A stretch of DNA of 64,000 nucleotides from NCBI RefSeq assembly GCF_029318685.1, contig NZ_CP119677.1, forward strand, positions 1,488,001 to 1,552,000, written 5' to 3'. The translations under genes were made by a program, and so were the position numbers. This stretch comes from Ruminiclostridium papyrosolvens DSM 2782. Lineage in GTDB: Bacteria > Bacillota > Clostridia > Acetivibrionales > DSM-1351. Every line of letters begins with the position of its first letter. Position 1 is the first letter of the stretch. The notes beneath the pieces were generated by a model. That model saw only the letters and a list, made by a program, of their open reading frames with translations, was not told the DNA's origin and did not search any database. This document shows positions 43,644 to 53,264 of this stretch, in pieces.

Positions 43644-44588
43644 TTATATTTCTATTGATGAGATTAGGTCTGCTTTTTTGCTTTCATTATCCGAAAGGTT
43701 TCTTTTTAGTTCTTTTCTGCCATTTTCAAGAGCTTTCAATACTTTATTTATTTTATTCATGAGGTTTCTTAGACTTTCAGCATCACTTCGAATCCTGTCT
43801 CTTACTTTTAAATCCGTGAAAATATTATCAAACCAGAAATCAACTGCTCTGGTAGTAGAATCTATTTCGGAATATAGGTATGGGGCTTGCAGATTCACAT
43901 CCTGCAGTTCGTTTTCAAAGGCCTTAACTTGCGAGTTCAATATATTGAAATTTCTTTGGGCTTCTTCAATGTGATTATATTTTGCCGTATGAGTTAAAAG
44001 CCCTCCATCCAGCCATACATCAAGGGTAGCCAGATCTTCTGCCTTGTTGAGATGCTCCATGGCATTATTAGCTGTTCTTAATACATTGTTACCTGCCCTG
44101 ATAGCTTCTTCTGTCTCAACCAGCTGTCCGGAAAGGAACTCATGTTCCTGACTTATTTCCATGTACGTTTTGTATGACTCGGCTGAAATATTGCTTTTTA
44201 TTGATTCCTCACGTTTTGCCAATTCATCCTCTACAGTGCGTTTTAATTTGTAAAGTTCAGACAGCCTCAAATTTAGTTCTGATTCTTGCTTTAGCAATTC
44301 GCTAACATTTTCGGCAGCTCTGTCATATTCCATTTTTGCAGCGAACATTTCCTGAGTTTCCTTATTAACTTTTCCTTCATATTTTCCAAGGAGTTTTCTC
44401 AGAGAGTTTGCCAAAGAATCCTTTTTAATGTTTTCCACGTCCAGGGATTCAGCTTCAAATTTATGAAGAAGAGCATTTACATTGGCCTTTGCATCAGATA
44501 TTTTTTCGCGAAGACTTTCCATTCTGTGTTCCAGTACGGGAAGCACTTCGAGACGATCTTTTATTTCCTGCAATTGATTATTGTCCAT
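43644..44588 (-). CDS. Coiled-coil protein of unknown function
   Basis: A 314-residue soluble, almost entirely helical protein with strong heptad patterns over residues 1-150 (LEHRMESLREKISDAKANVNA) and 205-314, and a short less-charged stretch near AEDLATLDVWLDGGLLTHTAKYNHIEEAQ. No signal peptide or transmembrane helix. The layout recalls structural or scaffold proteins, but no family was recognised. CGGAGGG precedes the ATG. It is flanked by two membrane-protein genes on the same strand. Confidence 0.75.
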   Translation of the reverse strand: MDNNQLQEIKDRLEVLPVLEHRMESLREKISDAKANVNALLHKFEAESLDVENIKKDSLANSLRKLLGKYEGKVNKETQEMFAAKMEYDRAAENVSELLKQESELNLRLSELYKLKRTVEDELAKREESIKSNISAESYKTYMEISQEHEFLSGQLVETEEAIRAGNNVLRTANNAMEHLNKAEDLATLDVWLDGGLLTHTAKYNHIEEAQRNFNILNSQVKAFENELQDVNLQAPYLYSEIDSTTRAVDFWFDNIFTDLKVRDRIRSDAESLRNLMNKINKVLKALENGRKELKRNLSDNESKKADLISSIEI

Positions 44589-44644
44589 TTTAATCCCTCC
44601 GATTAATTAGTTAATACTAGTATAAAGAACCATATTCTATATTA

Positions 44645-45361
44645 TCAAGTAATATGTATAGGCGGTGTATCAACAACATATATTATTTTCTTCAATACAT
44701 CTTCGTTTTCCTTATAAGAATAACTGTCGTTTAAGATTCTAAGACTGGTTCCGTAGTCTATAAGTCCTCTTGAGATAATAGTACCTTTTTTGGTGAGAAT
44801 ATTGTCAACCTTTAATATGTTTTTCCAGAACTGCCTTGATGACCCCAAATCTATCTCCTTGTCGTTTTTAAACTTCAAAACATAGTGAAGCTGTACTTTT
44901 GAACTGGAACGTTTAGTGCTATAGGTACAGTAAACTTCGGCATTATTTATATCCTTCCAGCTATAATTCTGAGTTTTATGAATAAAACCGTTGCTAGAGG
45001 CTATTTCATTTTCATTTACCTTCGTATATGTTGAAAACATTTGAGTTACTATTATTAAGAAAATAACAGAAAGAATCAGAAGGACTTTAATTATACCCAG
45101 TCGTGTAATAATTTTGTATATTGTAGCAGGATAATAACCTGTTTCTTCACGAGACATAATAATAAAAAATACGGTAAAACCGTATAATGCAAATACCCAT
45201 TTTAAAAAGCCCGAACTAACAAACAGTAAATCTCCCGTGGACATAAATGTTTTTTGCTGAATAAAAATAAAAAGATTGTAAAGTATAACTAGAACTATAG
45301 AAATAGGAGTTCCGGTAAATACAAATTTTAACATAAAGCTTATTTTTTCTGCATGATCCAT
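44645..45361 (-). CDS. Membrane protein of unknown function
   Basis: A 238-residue protein with about three transmembrane helices (residues 10-30, 50-67 and 88-110) and a C-terminal soluble domain rich in beta-forming residues (YSWKDINNAEVYCTYSTKR, LHYVLKFKNDKEIDLG). The latter resembles PH-like domains found at the C-terminus of small bacterial membrane proteins, but that is a weak guess. The start at 45361 has GAGG at good spacing; the in-frame ATG at 45424 lacks one. It is first of the three minus-strand genes. Confidence 0.7.
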   Translation of the reverse strand: MDHAEKISFMLKFVFTGTPISIVLVILYNLFIFIQQKTFMSTGDLLFVSSGFLKWVFALYGFTVFFIIMSREETGYYPATIYKIITRLGIIKVLLILSVIFLIIVTQMFSTYTKVNENEIASSNGFIHKTQNYSWKDINNAEVYCTYSTKRSSSKVQLHYVLKFKNDKEIDLGSSRQFWKNILKVDNILTKKGTIISRGLIDYGTSLRILNDSYSYKENEDVLKKIIYVVDTPPIHIT

Positions 45362-45486
45362 GAAAACCTCATAAATTATAAAATATTTCCCAACCATTAT
45401 ATAATCTGGAAAAGCTGTAGTCAAATATAAAGATGCAAATTTCTGCCTTGATTGTTTTGTACTATGTTGCTATAATACCTTTATAT

Positions 45487-45765
45487 ATATGGGTTTGAAA
45501 TTATACTCCAATAGCTATGATGGAGAAAAGTAAGCGAGAGAAGAATATTTTAGAGAGAAGGTATCATCGGCTGAAAGTACCTTTAATATACTACTTGCCC
45601 AAGTTCCCTCCGAAGCTGCAGCTTTGAACCGTTTATTTTTTGTAGAGGCTGCCGGTTAAAACCGTTATATTTGAAAAAAGAGTCCGGGTAAGTTTATCCG
45701 GAAATTCGGGTGGTACCGCGAAGATAACCTTCGTCCCTTTATTGGGGCGGGGGTTTTTTATTTTG
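45487..45765 (+). promoter_or_regulatory. T-box leader (tRNA-Phe sensing) of pheST
   Basis: The T-box core GGGTGGTACCGCG lies at 45708-45720 and is followed by the terminator hairpin (TCGTCCC / GGGGCGG, then a T run near 45754-45762). Stem I is visible upstream: GGAG near 45521 pairs with CTCC near 45608, AAGTA with TACTT near 45590. Between these arms the loop contains TTC (45604-45606), the expected Phe specifier codon. Uncharged tRNA-Phe would stabilise the antiterminator and allow transcription of pheS and pheT. The region before it, 45362-45486, is plain AT-rich spacer. Confidence 0.93.
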
Positions 45766-45796
45766 TGAAAGTAAGTAATGAAAGGAGATAATAGAA

Positions 45797-46828
45797 GTGA
45801 TTGACAAAATCAGTAATTTAAGAGATGCTGCCATAGGCAGGATCAAAGAAGCCGTCAACAGTGCGGAGGTAGAAGAACTCAGAGTAAAACTGCTGGGCAA
45901 AAAAGGTGAATTAACTGAAATGCTAAAAGACCTCAAGAACATGGATATTGAGGAAAGAAAGCAGTTCGGGCAGAAAGCAAATGCACTGAAAACCGAGTTA
46001 ACTGAGATAATTGAAGGAAAATTCAAGGAGCTTAGTGTAAAAGATGTAAAGAAGTCTTTATCCAGCGGATCAAACTTCGATATATCTTTACCGGGTACTA
46101 ACTTCAAGCTTGGTTCTTTGCACCCTGTAACGATTGTACAAAAGGAAATAGAAAGAATATTTACCGGAATGGGCTTCAATATAGTTGATGGTCCTGAGGC
46201 AGAGGAAGAGTTCTTCAATTTTGAAGCATTAAATATACCAAAGCACCATCCGGCAAGAGATATGCAGGACACATACTGGCTGGAAAACGGCTCTTTGCTG
46301 AGAACTCATACATCTCCATGTCAGGTTAGGGCAATGCAGAAGTACGGAGCACCTCTCAAGGTTATTGCTCCGGGAAGATGTTTCAGAAATGAAAGTACTG
46401 ATGCTTCTCATGAAAATACATTCTTTCAGTTAGAAGGAATGATGATTGACAAAAACGTGTCAATTGCAAACCTCATTTATGTAATGAAGCTGCTTTTGTC
46501 CGAAGTTTTTCAAAGAGATGTTAAAATAAGACTAAGACCGGGGTTTTTCCCATTCGTTGAACCGGGTTTTGAGCTTGACTTGAACTGTATGATATGTGGT
46601 GGAAAAGGTTGTCCTACCTGTAAGCATTCAGGCTGGATAGAATTACTGCCTTGCGGAATGGTTCATCCAAATGTACTTCGCTACGGTGGTATAGACACTG
46701 AGGAATATACAGGCTTTGCATTCGGACTTGGACTTACAAGACTTGCAATGATGAAATATGGAATAAGTGATATCCGTGTTCTTAATTCAGGTGATTTAAG
46801 AGCTATGGAACAATTTTCTGTAAGATAG
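45797..46828 (+). CDS. pheS: Phenylalanyl-tRNA synthetase alpha subunit
   Basis: The catalytic alpha chain of the alpha2beta2 class II enzyme that charges tRNA-Phe. The 343 residues comprise an N-terminal coiled coil (ELRVKLLGKKGELTEMLK), motif 2 (RCFRNESTDASHENTFFQLEG) and motif 3 (GFAFGLGLTRLAMMKYG), with FNFEALNIPKHHPARD between. The start is GTG at 45797, following AGGAG. The gene is controlled by the T-box and is 12 bases from pheT. Confidence 0.97.
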   Translation: MIDKISNLRDAAIGRIKEAVNSAEVEELRVKLLGKKGELTEMLKDLKNMDIEERKQFGQKANALKTELTEIIEGKFKELSVKDVKKSLSSGSNFDISLPGTNFKLGSLHPVTIVQKEIERIFTGMGFNIVDGPEAEEEFFNFEALNIPKHHPARDMQDTYWLENGSLLRTHTSPCQVRAMQKYGAPLKVIAPGRCFRNESTDASHENTFFQLEGMMIDKNVSIANLIYVMKLLLSEVFQRDVKIRLRPGFFPFVEPGFELDLNCMICGGKGCPTCKHSGWIELLPCGMVHPNVLRYGGIDTEEYTGFAFGLGLTRLAMMKYGISDIRVLNSGDLRAMEQFSVR

Positions 46829-46840
46829 GAGGGAAAAGGA

Positions 46841-49222
46841 TTGAAAATATCATTAAACTGGATTAAAGATTATGTTGATTTAGAAGGCATTGATATAAAG
46901 GAATTATGGTACAGGTTTACCATGTCCACAGCAGAAGTTGAGGATGTGGAATTTGTAGGACAGGACATTAAAAACGTAGTTGTAGCTAAGGTTTTAAGCG
47001 TAAATCCACATCCTGAATCAAAAAAGTTGAAAATTACACAGGTGGATTCAGGCGATGGTGTAATTCAGATTGTTTGCGGAGCTCCAAATGTAGCAGAGGG
47101 CATTCTTGTACCTTTGGTAAAAATCGGAGGTTCTGTCTGTAAAATACCAAAGATAGGAAAAGCAAAACTTGTAGGAGTTGAAAGCTTTGGTATGCTGTGT
47201 TCAGCTTCAGAGTTGGGAATCAGTGATGATCACAGCGGGCTTCTTGTTCTGGAGGGTGACTACGCACCCGGTACCGACATAAAATCAATAATTGATATTG
47301 ATGATGTAATTATTGAGATAGACAATAAGTCCTTAACAAACAGACCTGACCTGTGGGGACATTATGGAATTGCCCGTGAAATTGCAGCCATATACGGAAG
47401 AGAACTGAAGCCAATGAACCTTGACAGTCTGGAAGGTTCGGAGGATAAGGCAAAACTTGATATAACTGTTGAAGATACGGAGAAATGTCTGAGATATTCA
47501 GGTCTTAAAATAGATGGTGTTAAGAAACTTGAAACTCCTATGAACATGAAGGTAAGGCTTTTCTACTGCGGAATGAGGTCAATATCTCCACTGGTAGATT
47601 TAACTAACTACCTCATGCTTGAAATGGGCCAGCCAATGCATGCGTTTGACTCAAGACAGGTGGAAAGTGGAATAGTTGTACGCTCTACAAAAGAAACTAC
47701 CCCTTTCACAACTCTGGACGGTGTTGAAAGAAAACTCCCTGAAGATGCATTGCTTATTTGTACAAAGGAACGTCCTGTTGCAATAGCAGGTATAATGGGT
47801 GGCGAAAATTCAGAGGTACTGGAAGATACAACTTCAATATTACTGGAATCTGCTACTTTTGAGGGCTCTTCAACCAGAAAAAGCTCAACCAAAATAGGAC
47901 TTCGTACAGAAGCAAGTGCAAGATACGAAAAAATGCTTGACCCCAATATGACAGTTCAGGCAATACAAAGGTTTGTAAAACTTCTTCGTGATATTCAGCC
48001 TGATATACAGTTTACATCAGCTTTGACAGACGTTTATTGTAATGAGCTTGAGCCAATTGATATAGAAATAACCAAACCGTATATCGACAAGTACATCGGA
48101 AACACCCTGACTACCGAAAAAATGGTTGAGATACTCAGGGCTCTGGAATTCAAGGTTGATGTAGACGGAGATACTTTCAGAATAAAAGTTCCTACCTTCA
48201 GAGCAACAAAGGATATAACTATGAAGGTAGATATAATAGAAGAAATAACAAGAGTTTTCGGTTATGATAATATTCAGCCTCAGACTCTTGATATTGCCTT
48301 AAAGCCATTGCAATATAATGAAGAAAGGCTTCTTGACCATAAAATAAAGGAATTGCTTTCAGAAAGATTCGGTGCCTCCGAGGTCAACAGCTATATATGG
48401 TATGATAATACTTTCAATTCTAGAGCAGGTATTGAAACGAATGCACAAGTAAAGGTTCTGAACCCACAGGCTCAGGATTCCAATACCCTGAGAGACAGCA
48501 TGGTTCCGGGAATGCTTTCCTTTGCTGAAAAAAATGAAAAGACATATGACGATTTTTCATTGTTTGAAATTGGAAGTGTATTCAAAGCTGAAACTTCAAA
48601 AGAAAAGTGCGAACAGCACAAGAATATATGTATTTTGGTTGCAAGTAAAATTAAAAGTGAAGACGAGCTTTTCTATGAATTAAAAGGAATGCTCTCCTTT
48701 ATTGCCAAAACTTTAAAAAATGTTGATTTTGAATATACAGCATGTACCAGCGGTTATAACTGGGTTCATCCTATGAAATCAGTTGACGTAAGCTATAACG
48801 GTAATATGATGGGATACATTGCAGCAGTTCACCCCATGATTAAGAAAAACATCGGCAAAAAGCTGAATATTGCAGTCCTCGAGATAAACAGGGATGTACT
48901 CCAGAGTATTGAACAAAAACTGTTTAAATACAAAGAGCCGTCCAAATATCCGGAAGTCCTGCTTGACTACAGCTTCCTTGTTGACAATAGTGTAACATTT
49001 GACAAACTGATGCAGGATATCAGAGGCTTCAAGTCAAAGGTACTAAACGGTTTTGAATTTGTCACAATATACAATGGAAAAGGCTTACCTGAAGGAAAGA
49101 AGAGTATGACTTTCAGATTTGTAATCGGGTCAGATGAAAAAACCCTCTCCAGTGAGGATATAAATGAATTTGCAAACAGTCTGCTAAACTATATGGCAGA
49201 GGTGGGTTATACCCTCAGATAA
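46841..49222 (+). CDS. pheT: Phenylalanyl-tRNA synthetase beta subunit
   Basis: The 793-residue beta chain, responsible for tRNA binding and editing. Domains in order: N-terminal OB-fold tRNA-binding domain (VVVAKVLSVNPHPESKKLKI, residues about 40-150), B3/4 editing domain (RYSGLKIDGV, PMHAFDSRQV), B5 DNA-binding-like domain (KPYIDKYIGNTLTTEKMVEILRAL), catalytic-like core and C-terminal ferredoxin-fold anticodon-binding domain (KYPEVLLDYSFLVDN, FRFVIGSDEKTLSSEDIN). TTG start after AGGAGGG. Length is normal. Confidence 0.97.
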   Translation: MKISLNWIKDYVDLEGIDIKELWYRFTMSTAEVEDVEFVGQDIKNVVVAKVLSVNPHPESKKLKITQVDSGDGVIQIVCGAPNVAEGILVPLVKIGGSVCKIPKIGKAKLVGVESFGMLCSASELGISDDHSGLLVLEGDYAPGTDIKSIIDIDDVIIEIDNKSLTNRPDLWGHYGIAREIAAIYGRELKPMNLDSLEGSEDKAKLDITVEDTEKCLRYSGLKIDGVKKLETPMNMKVRLFYCGMRSISPLVDLTNYLMLEMGQPMHAFDSRQVESGIVVRSTKETTPFTTLDGVERKLPEDALLICTKERPVAIAGIMGGENSEVLEDTTSILLESATFEGSSTRKSSTKIGLRTEASARYEKMLDPNMTVQAIQRFVKLLRDIQPDIQFTSALTDVYCNELEPIDIEITKPYIDKYIGNTLTTEKMVEILRALEFKVDVDGDTFRIKVPTFRATKDITMKVDIIEEITRVFGYDNIQPQTLDIALKPLQYNEERLLDHKIKELLSERFGASEVNSYIWYDNTFNSRAGIETNAQVKVLNPQAQDSNTLRDSMVPGMLSFAEKNEKTYDDFSLFEIGSVFKAETSKEKCEQHKNICILVASKIKSEDELFYELKGMLSFIAKTLKNVDFEYTACTSGYNWVHPMKSVDVSYNGNMMGYIAAVHPMIKKNIGKKLNIAVLEINRDVLQSIEQKLFKYKEPSKYPEVLLDYSFLVDNSVTFDKLMQDIRGFKSKVLNGFEFVTIYNGKGLPEGKKSMTFRFVIGSDEKTLSSEDINEFANSLLNYMAEVGYTLR

Positions 49223-49254
49223 GGATTAAGCAGTTACTATTTCAATTAAAGATA

Positions 49255-49308
49255 AAAAGCACATTAGCGAAATGCCCTTTAACATTGGGTTTTAGCTAAT
49301 GTGCTTTT
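49255..49308. terminator. Bidirectional terminator
   Basis: AAAAGCACATTAGC pairs with GCTAATGTGCTTTT around a 26-base loop, between pheT and the convergent SASP gene. Confidence 0.85.
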
Positions 49309-49321
49309 GTTATTTACACAT

Positions 49322-49549
49322 TTATTGATTTCTCAACTGATTTTCATAGGCTTCAATCATTCTCTTAACCATTTGTCCACCAATAGGACCGCCTTCAGAG
49401 CCATTCTGTTTTGAAGTTAAATCTCCCTTGTAGTGGTCATTGTTCTCTTTGGTGAATTGAGTTCTGCCAATTTCAGCAGCACACTCCATCTTAAACCTGG
49501 TAAGTGCTTCTCTGCTGTCTTCCACAAGTGGTGTTTTAGGTCTCGACAT
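49322..49549 (-). CDS. Alpha/beta-type small acid-soluble spore protein
   Basis: A 75-residue SASP, which coats and protects DNA in dormant spores and is degraded at germination. The protease-site region FKMECAAEIG and the C-terminal GSEGGPIGGQMVKRMIEAYE are diagnostic. AAGGAG precedes the ATG. Expression under the forespore sigma factor G is expected from the family, but no site was verified. It shows the organism is a spore former. Confidence 0.94.
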   Translation of the reverse strand: MSRPKTPLVEDSREALTRFKMECAAEIGRTQFTKENNDHYKGDLTSKQNGSEGGPIGGQMVKRMIEAYENQLRNQ

Positions 49550-49767
49550 AATAATTCTCCTTTTTGCTTATATTATTAACGGAAACAATCCGTCTAAATG
49601 TATTTTTATCAACATTGCAGATTTTGTTACATGTAAATATTACGCAAATTGGTTTAAAGAATATATATTTTGTCACAAAAAAAGGAAATATAACTTTTAT
49701 TTGCTAGTTCCAAATGTTATACTAGTAAAGATAAAATTAGCATAAAGAGCAATTTAGGAGGATACTT

Positions 49768-51120
49768 ATGGAAAGAGTAACATTTGACAGCTCCAAAGCT
49801 TCCGGCTTTGTAAGCGATTACGAGATTAACTATTTCGAAGGCTACGCAGAACAGGCACATAAAATGCTTCATGAAAAAACCGGCCCCGGAAGTGATTTTT
49901 TAGGATGGGTTGATTTACCATTAAATTACGATAAAGATGAATTTGCACGTATAAAGAAGTCCGCTGAGAAAATCAAGTCCGATTCTGATGTACTGATAGT
50001 TATAGGAATCGGAGGTTCTTATCTTGGTGCGAGAGCAGCAATAGAAATGCTATCACATTCTTTTTACAATATGTTGCCAAAGGATAAGAGAAAAACCCCT
50101 GAAATCTACTTTGTAGGAAACAACATCAGTTCAACTTATCTTTCTGACCTTTTAGAATTAATAGAAGGCAAAGAAGTATCAGTTAACGTTATATCAAAAT
50201 CAGGTACAACTACAGAACCAGCAGTGGCTTTCAGAATATTCAAGGAATACATGGAAAACAAGTACGGCAGGCAGGAGGCTCAAAAAAGAATATACGCAAC
50301 TACAGACAAAGCAAGAGGAGCTTTAAAGAAACTTGCTGATGAAGAAGGCTATGAGTCTTTTGTAATTGCTGATGATATAGGTGGCAGATTTTCGGTTCTG
50401 ACAGCTGTTGGACTTCTGCCAATTGCTGTTTGCGGTGCAGATATTGATATGATTATGAAGGGTGCTCTTGACGCATATAATCAGTACAAGGATTTCGATT
50501 TCAAAAACAATGACTGCTACAGATATGCAGCTGCAAGGAATGCACTCTATAACAAGAATAAGACTATTGAGATTATGGTTAACTATGAACCGTCACTTCA
50601 TTTCTTTACTGAATGGTGGAAGCAGCTTTATGGAGAGAGTGAAGGAAAGGATCAGAAGGGCATTTTCCCTGCGGGAGTTGATTTTACAACCGACCTTCAT
50701 TCCATGGGACAGTATGTACAGGATGGTTTAAGAAACCTTTTTGAAACTGTTATAAACATTGGTAAGGCTAAGAAAAGCATAACAATAAAAGAGGATAAGG
50801 ACAACATTGACGGCCTTAACTTCCTTGCAGGAAAAGAAATGGCATTCGTTAACAATAAGGCTTTTGAAGGAACACTCCTTGCTCATACAGATGGAGGAGT
50901 ACCTAATCTTATTGTTAATGTTCCTGAGCTTAATGAGTACTATTTCGGAAACCTTGTATACTTCTTTGAAAAGGCTTGTGGAATAAGCGGATATCTTCTT
51001 GCTGTAAATCCATTTAACCAGCCGGGTGTAGAGGCATACAAGAAAAATATGTTTGCACTCCTTGGTAAACCGGGATTTGAGGAGCAGAAGAAAGAATTGG
51101 AAGCAAGACTTGGTAAGTAA
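49768..51120 (+). CDS. pgi: Glucose-6-phosphate isomerase
   Basis: Pgi interconverts glucose 6-phosphate and fructose 6-phosphate in glycolysis. The 450 residues match the shorter Firmicute form, with [33 protein letters not shown], the active-site region [16 protein letters not shown] and [16 protein letters not shown] near the C-terminus. AGGAGG precedes the ATG. With the mutase and GH94 phosphorylase it completes the path from cellodextrins to fructose 6-phosphate. Confidence 0.96.
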   Translation: MERVTFDSSKASGFVSDYEINYFEGYAEQAHKMLHEKTGPGSDFLGWVDLPLNYDKDEFARIKKSAEKIKSDSDVLIVIGIGGSYLGARAAIEMLSHSFYNMLPKDKRKTPEIYFVGNNISSTYLSDLLELIEGKEVSVNVISKSGTTTEPAVAFRIFKEYMENKYGRQEAQKRIYATTDKARGALKKLADEEGYESFVIADDIGGRFSVLTAVGLLPIAVCGADIDMIMKGALDAYNQYKDFDFKNNDCYRYAAARNALYNKNKTIEIMVNYEPSLHFFTEWWKQLYGESEGKDQKGIFPAGVDFTTDLHSMGQYVQDGLRNLFETVINIGKAKKSITIKEDKDNIDGLNFLAGKEMAFVNNKAFEGTLLAHTDGGVPNLIVNVPELNEYYFGNLVYFFEKACGISGYLLAVNPFNQPGVEAYKKNMFALLGKPGFEEQKKELEARLGK

Positions 51121-51152
51121 ATTATATATATTTTAGTATTAAATCAGAAAAT

Positions 51153-51181
51153 AAACATATGTCCGTGAAGGGCATATGTTT
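51153..51181 (+). terminator. Terminator of pgi
   Basis: AAACATATG pairs with CATATGTTT around an 11-base loop, followed by ATTTTTTT. Confidence 0.8.
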
Positions 51182-51270
51182 ATTTTTTTCGATAAGTATC
51201 CCAAGTATATTCACAATGTTTAAAGCTAAGTATATAATTTAAGCAATAATAGGACATTAAGGAGATTACA

Positions 51271-51855
51271 ATGGACAAATCAGTAAAGCTTAAAATATCG
51301 GAAAACAGAAAAGTAAAAGGTGCAATATCAGATTTTACAATATCGTACTCCTCCAAAAATCCGGATAACAAAAGTGCCAGTAACAAAATAATTTCAGCAT
51401 TTAAAGGCAACCAAAATATTATTATTGAAATAGACAGCTCACTGATGACTTTGGATGAGGATAAAAAGAATCTCTTACTGGGACGTCTGACAGCTACTTT
51501 AGAGAAATTGAACCCCAAATATATAATAAATAAGGTTCATTATGACAAAAAACGTTCATTTTTATCAGTTCCCATTGAAAGTAAAAAAGTTGAGGGTTTG
51601 AAAATAAATATATTTGCCGACCATAACATTTGGGGAAAGGAAGAGTTCACAGATGTGATTCCTGAGTATGGAGTAAGGTACTATATTACAGAGGGATTTA
51701 GTGATTTGGAAACCTTTATGGAAGAGGATGAAGAAGAACGTGGTAACAAGTGCAGTATGGTTATTTTTGATCATATAGTGCTTGGAAGTATGGGAATAAA
51801 TACAACAAAAAGTTTGACAGAATTAAAAAGTATGTTGGATAAAAACATGTTGTAG
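51271..51855 (+). CDS. Unknown conserved-looking protein
   Basis: A 194-residue soluble protein of unknown family. It alternates beta-like and helical stretches (KISENRKVKGAISDFTISYSS, NIIIEIDSSLMTLDEDKKNLL, YGVRYYITEGFSD), then an acidic patch EEDEEERG near residue 152. AGGAG precedes the ATG. Codon use resembles neighbours. It stands alone between pgi and folC with its own upstream spacer. Confidence 0.65.
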   Translation: MDKSVKLKISENRKVKGAISDFTISYSSKNPDNKSASNKIISAFKGNQNIIIEIDSSLMTLDEDKKNLLLGRLTATLEKLNPKYIINKVHYDKKRSFLSVPIESKKVEGLKINIFADHNIWGKEEFTDVIPEYGVRYYITEGFSDLETFMEEDEEERGNKCSMVIFDHIVLGSMGINTTKSLTELKSMLDKNML

Positions 51856-51957
51856 CAGGCGCCTGATGGTTTCTAATTGACTGTATATAAAAAAACTGCT
51901 ATTGTTTACTTATATTATATATATTTGACAATAGGTAATAATTTTTGGAGGTTTACC

Positions 51958-53232
51958 ATGAATTATGAAGCTGCATTGGAATATTTGCATGGTACCCTTA
52001 AGTTTGGCAGTATATTCGGACTTGACAGAATTACAAAACTTTTGGATTTAATGGGCAATCCCCAAAAAAAGCTAAAGTTTATTCATATTGCCGGAACAAA
52101 TGGCAAGGGTTCTACAACAGCATTTATAAGCAACATTTTACTTGAAGCAGGATATAGGACAGGTATGTTTACTTCTCCTTATATTCAAAGATTTACAGAA
52201 AGGATTAAAGTTAACAACACTGAGATATCAAACAATGAACTTGCTGAACAAGTTTTGAAAATAAAGAAAAAAATAGAAGAAATGGTGAGTGATGGATTTG
52301 AACATCCTACAGAGTTTGAAATCATTACAGCCGCTGCTATGGAATATTTCTACACACAGAACTGTGATTTTGTTGTATTGGAAGTAGGCCTTGGAGGTAT
52401 TGTAGATTCTACAAATGTAATAGATTTACCTGAAGTATCGGTTATTACCACAATCAGTATGGATCATATGGATAGATTGGGGGATACTCTCGGGGAGATT
52501 GCAGCTCACAAGGCGGGTATAATAAAACAAAACGGATTGGTTGTGCTTTATCCTCAGGAGCAGGAAGCTGAAGAAGTAATAAATAAGGTAGCCAAAGAGA
52601 AAAATGCAAAGATACATAAAGTAGATTTTTCAACTATATCGAAAAAATCTTTTGGCTTAGAAGGACAAATATTTGAATATAAAGACTTTGAAAATATAAA
52701 AATCGGTTTACTGGGCGATCATCAGATGAGAAATGCTGCCGTTGCAATTGATACCTGCGAACTTTTATGTAATAAAGGTGTTGCTATTACACATAGGAAT
52801 ATATTAGACGGGTTGGAAAACACTACATGGCCCGGCAGGTTGGAAATAATTAACGAAAACCCTTTAGTTATGATAGACGGAGCACATAATCTGGAGGGCG
52901 GTCAGGCTCTGAATTCCGCAATGGACAAGTATTTTATACAAAAGAAAAAGATTTTTATCGTAGGCTTTTTACGTGATAAGGATTTTAAAGGAATAATGGA
53001 TATGTTGAGCAGTAAAGCAGATACTATTATTACCGTCACTCCCAATAATGATAGAGCTGTTCCTTCTGCTGAACTGGCCGAATTTTTAAAGATATATTCT
53101 TGTACCGTAATAGATGGAATAAGTATCCAAAACGGATTACGGATTGCAGTTGGCCTTGCAGATAAAGAAAGCGTTATCTGTGCTTTTGGTTCACTTTATA
53201 TGATTGGAGAAATAAGAGGACATTATAAATAG
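51958..53232 (+). CDS. folC: Folylpolyglutamate synthase/dihydrofolate synthase
   Basis: FolC adds glutamate to dihydropteroate or folate. The 424 residues contain the P-loop HIAGTNGKGSTTAF (about 44-57), the omega-loop region MFTSPYIQRFTERI, TVISMDHM-type metal loop (TTISMDHMDRLG) and the Mur-ligase-like C-terminal domain (WPGRLEIINENPLVMIDGAHNLEG). The start at 51958 is set by TGGAGG; an in-frame TTG-like extension upstream lacks a site. A TPR protein gene follows after 32 bases. Confidence 0.95.
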   Translation: MNYEAALEYLHGTLKFGSIFGLDRITKLLDLMGNPQKKLKFIHIAGTNGKGSTTAFISNILLEAGYRTGMFTSPYIQRFTERIKVNNTEISNNELAEQVLKIKKKIEEMVSDGFEHPTEFEIITAAAMEYFYTQNCDFVVLEVGLGGIVDSTNVIDLPEVSVITTISMDHMDRLGDTLGEIAAHKAGIIKQNGLVVLYPQEQEAEEVINKVAKEKNAKIHKVDFSTISKKSFGLEGQIFEYKDFENIKIGLLGDHQMRNAAVAIDTCELLCNKGVAITHRNILDGLENTTWPGRLEIINENPLVMIDGAHNLEGGQALNSAMDKYFIQKKKIFIVGFLRDKDFKGIMDMLSSKADTIITVTPNNDRAVPSAELAEFLKIYSCTVIDGISIQNGLRIAVGLADKESVICAFGSLYMIGEIRGHYK

Positions 53233-53264
53233 AAAATCAAAACGCTTTGAAGGGAGCTTTTGTT

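Noticed and set aside
45604-45720. A second T-box before thrC or hom
   Set aside because: The T-box core was found only before pheS; the regions before thrC and hom have no GGTGGNACCGCG motif.
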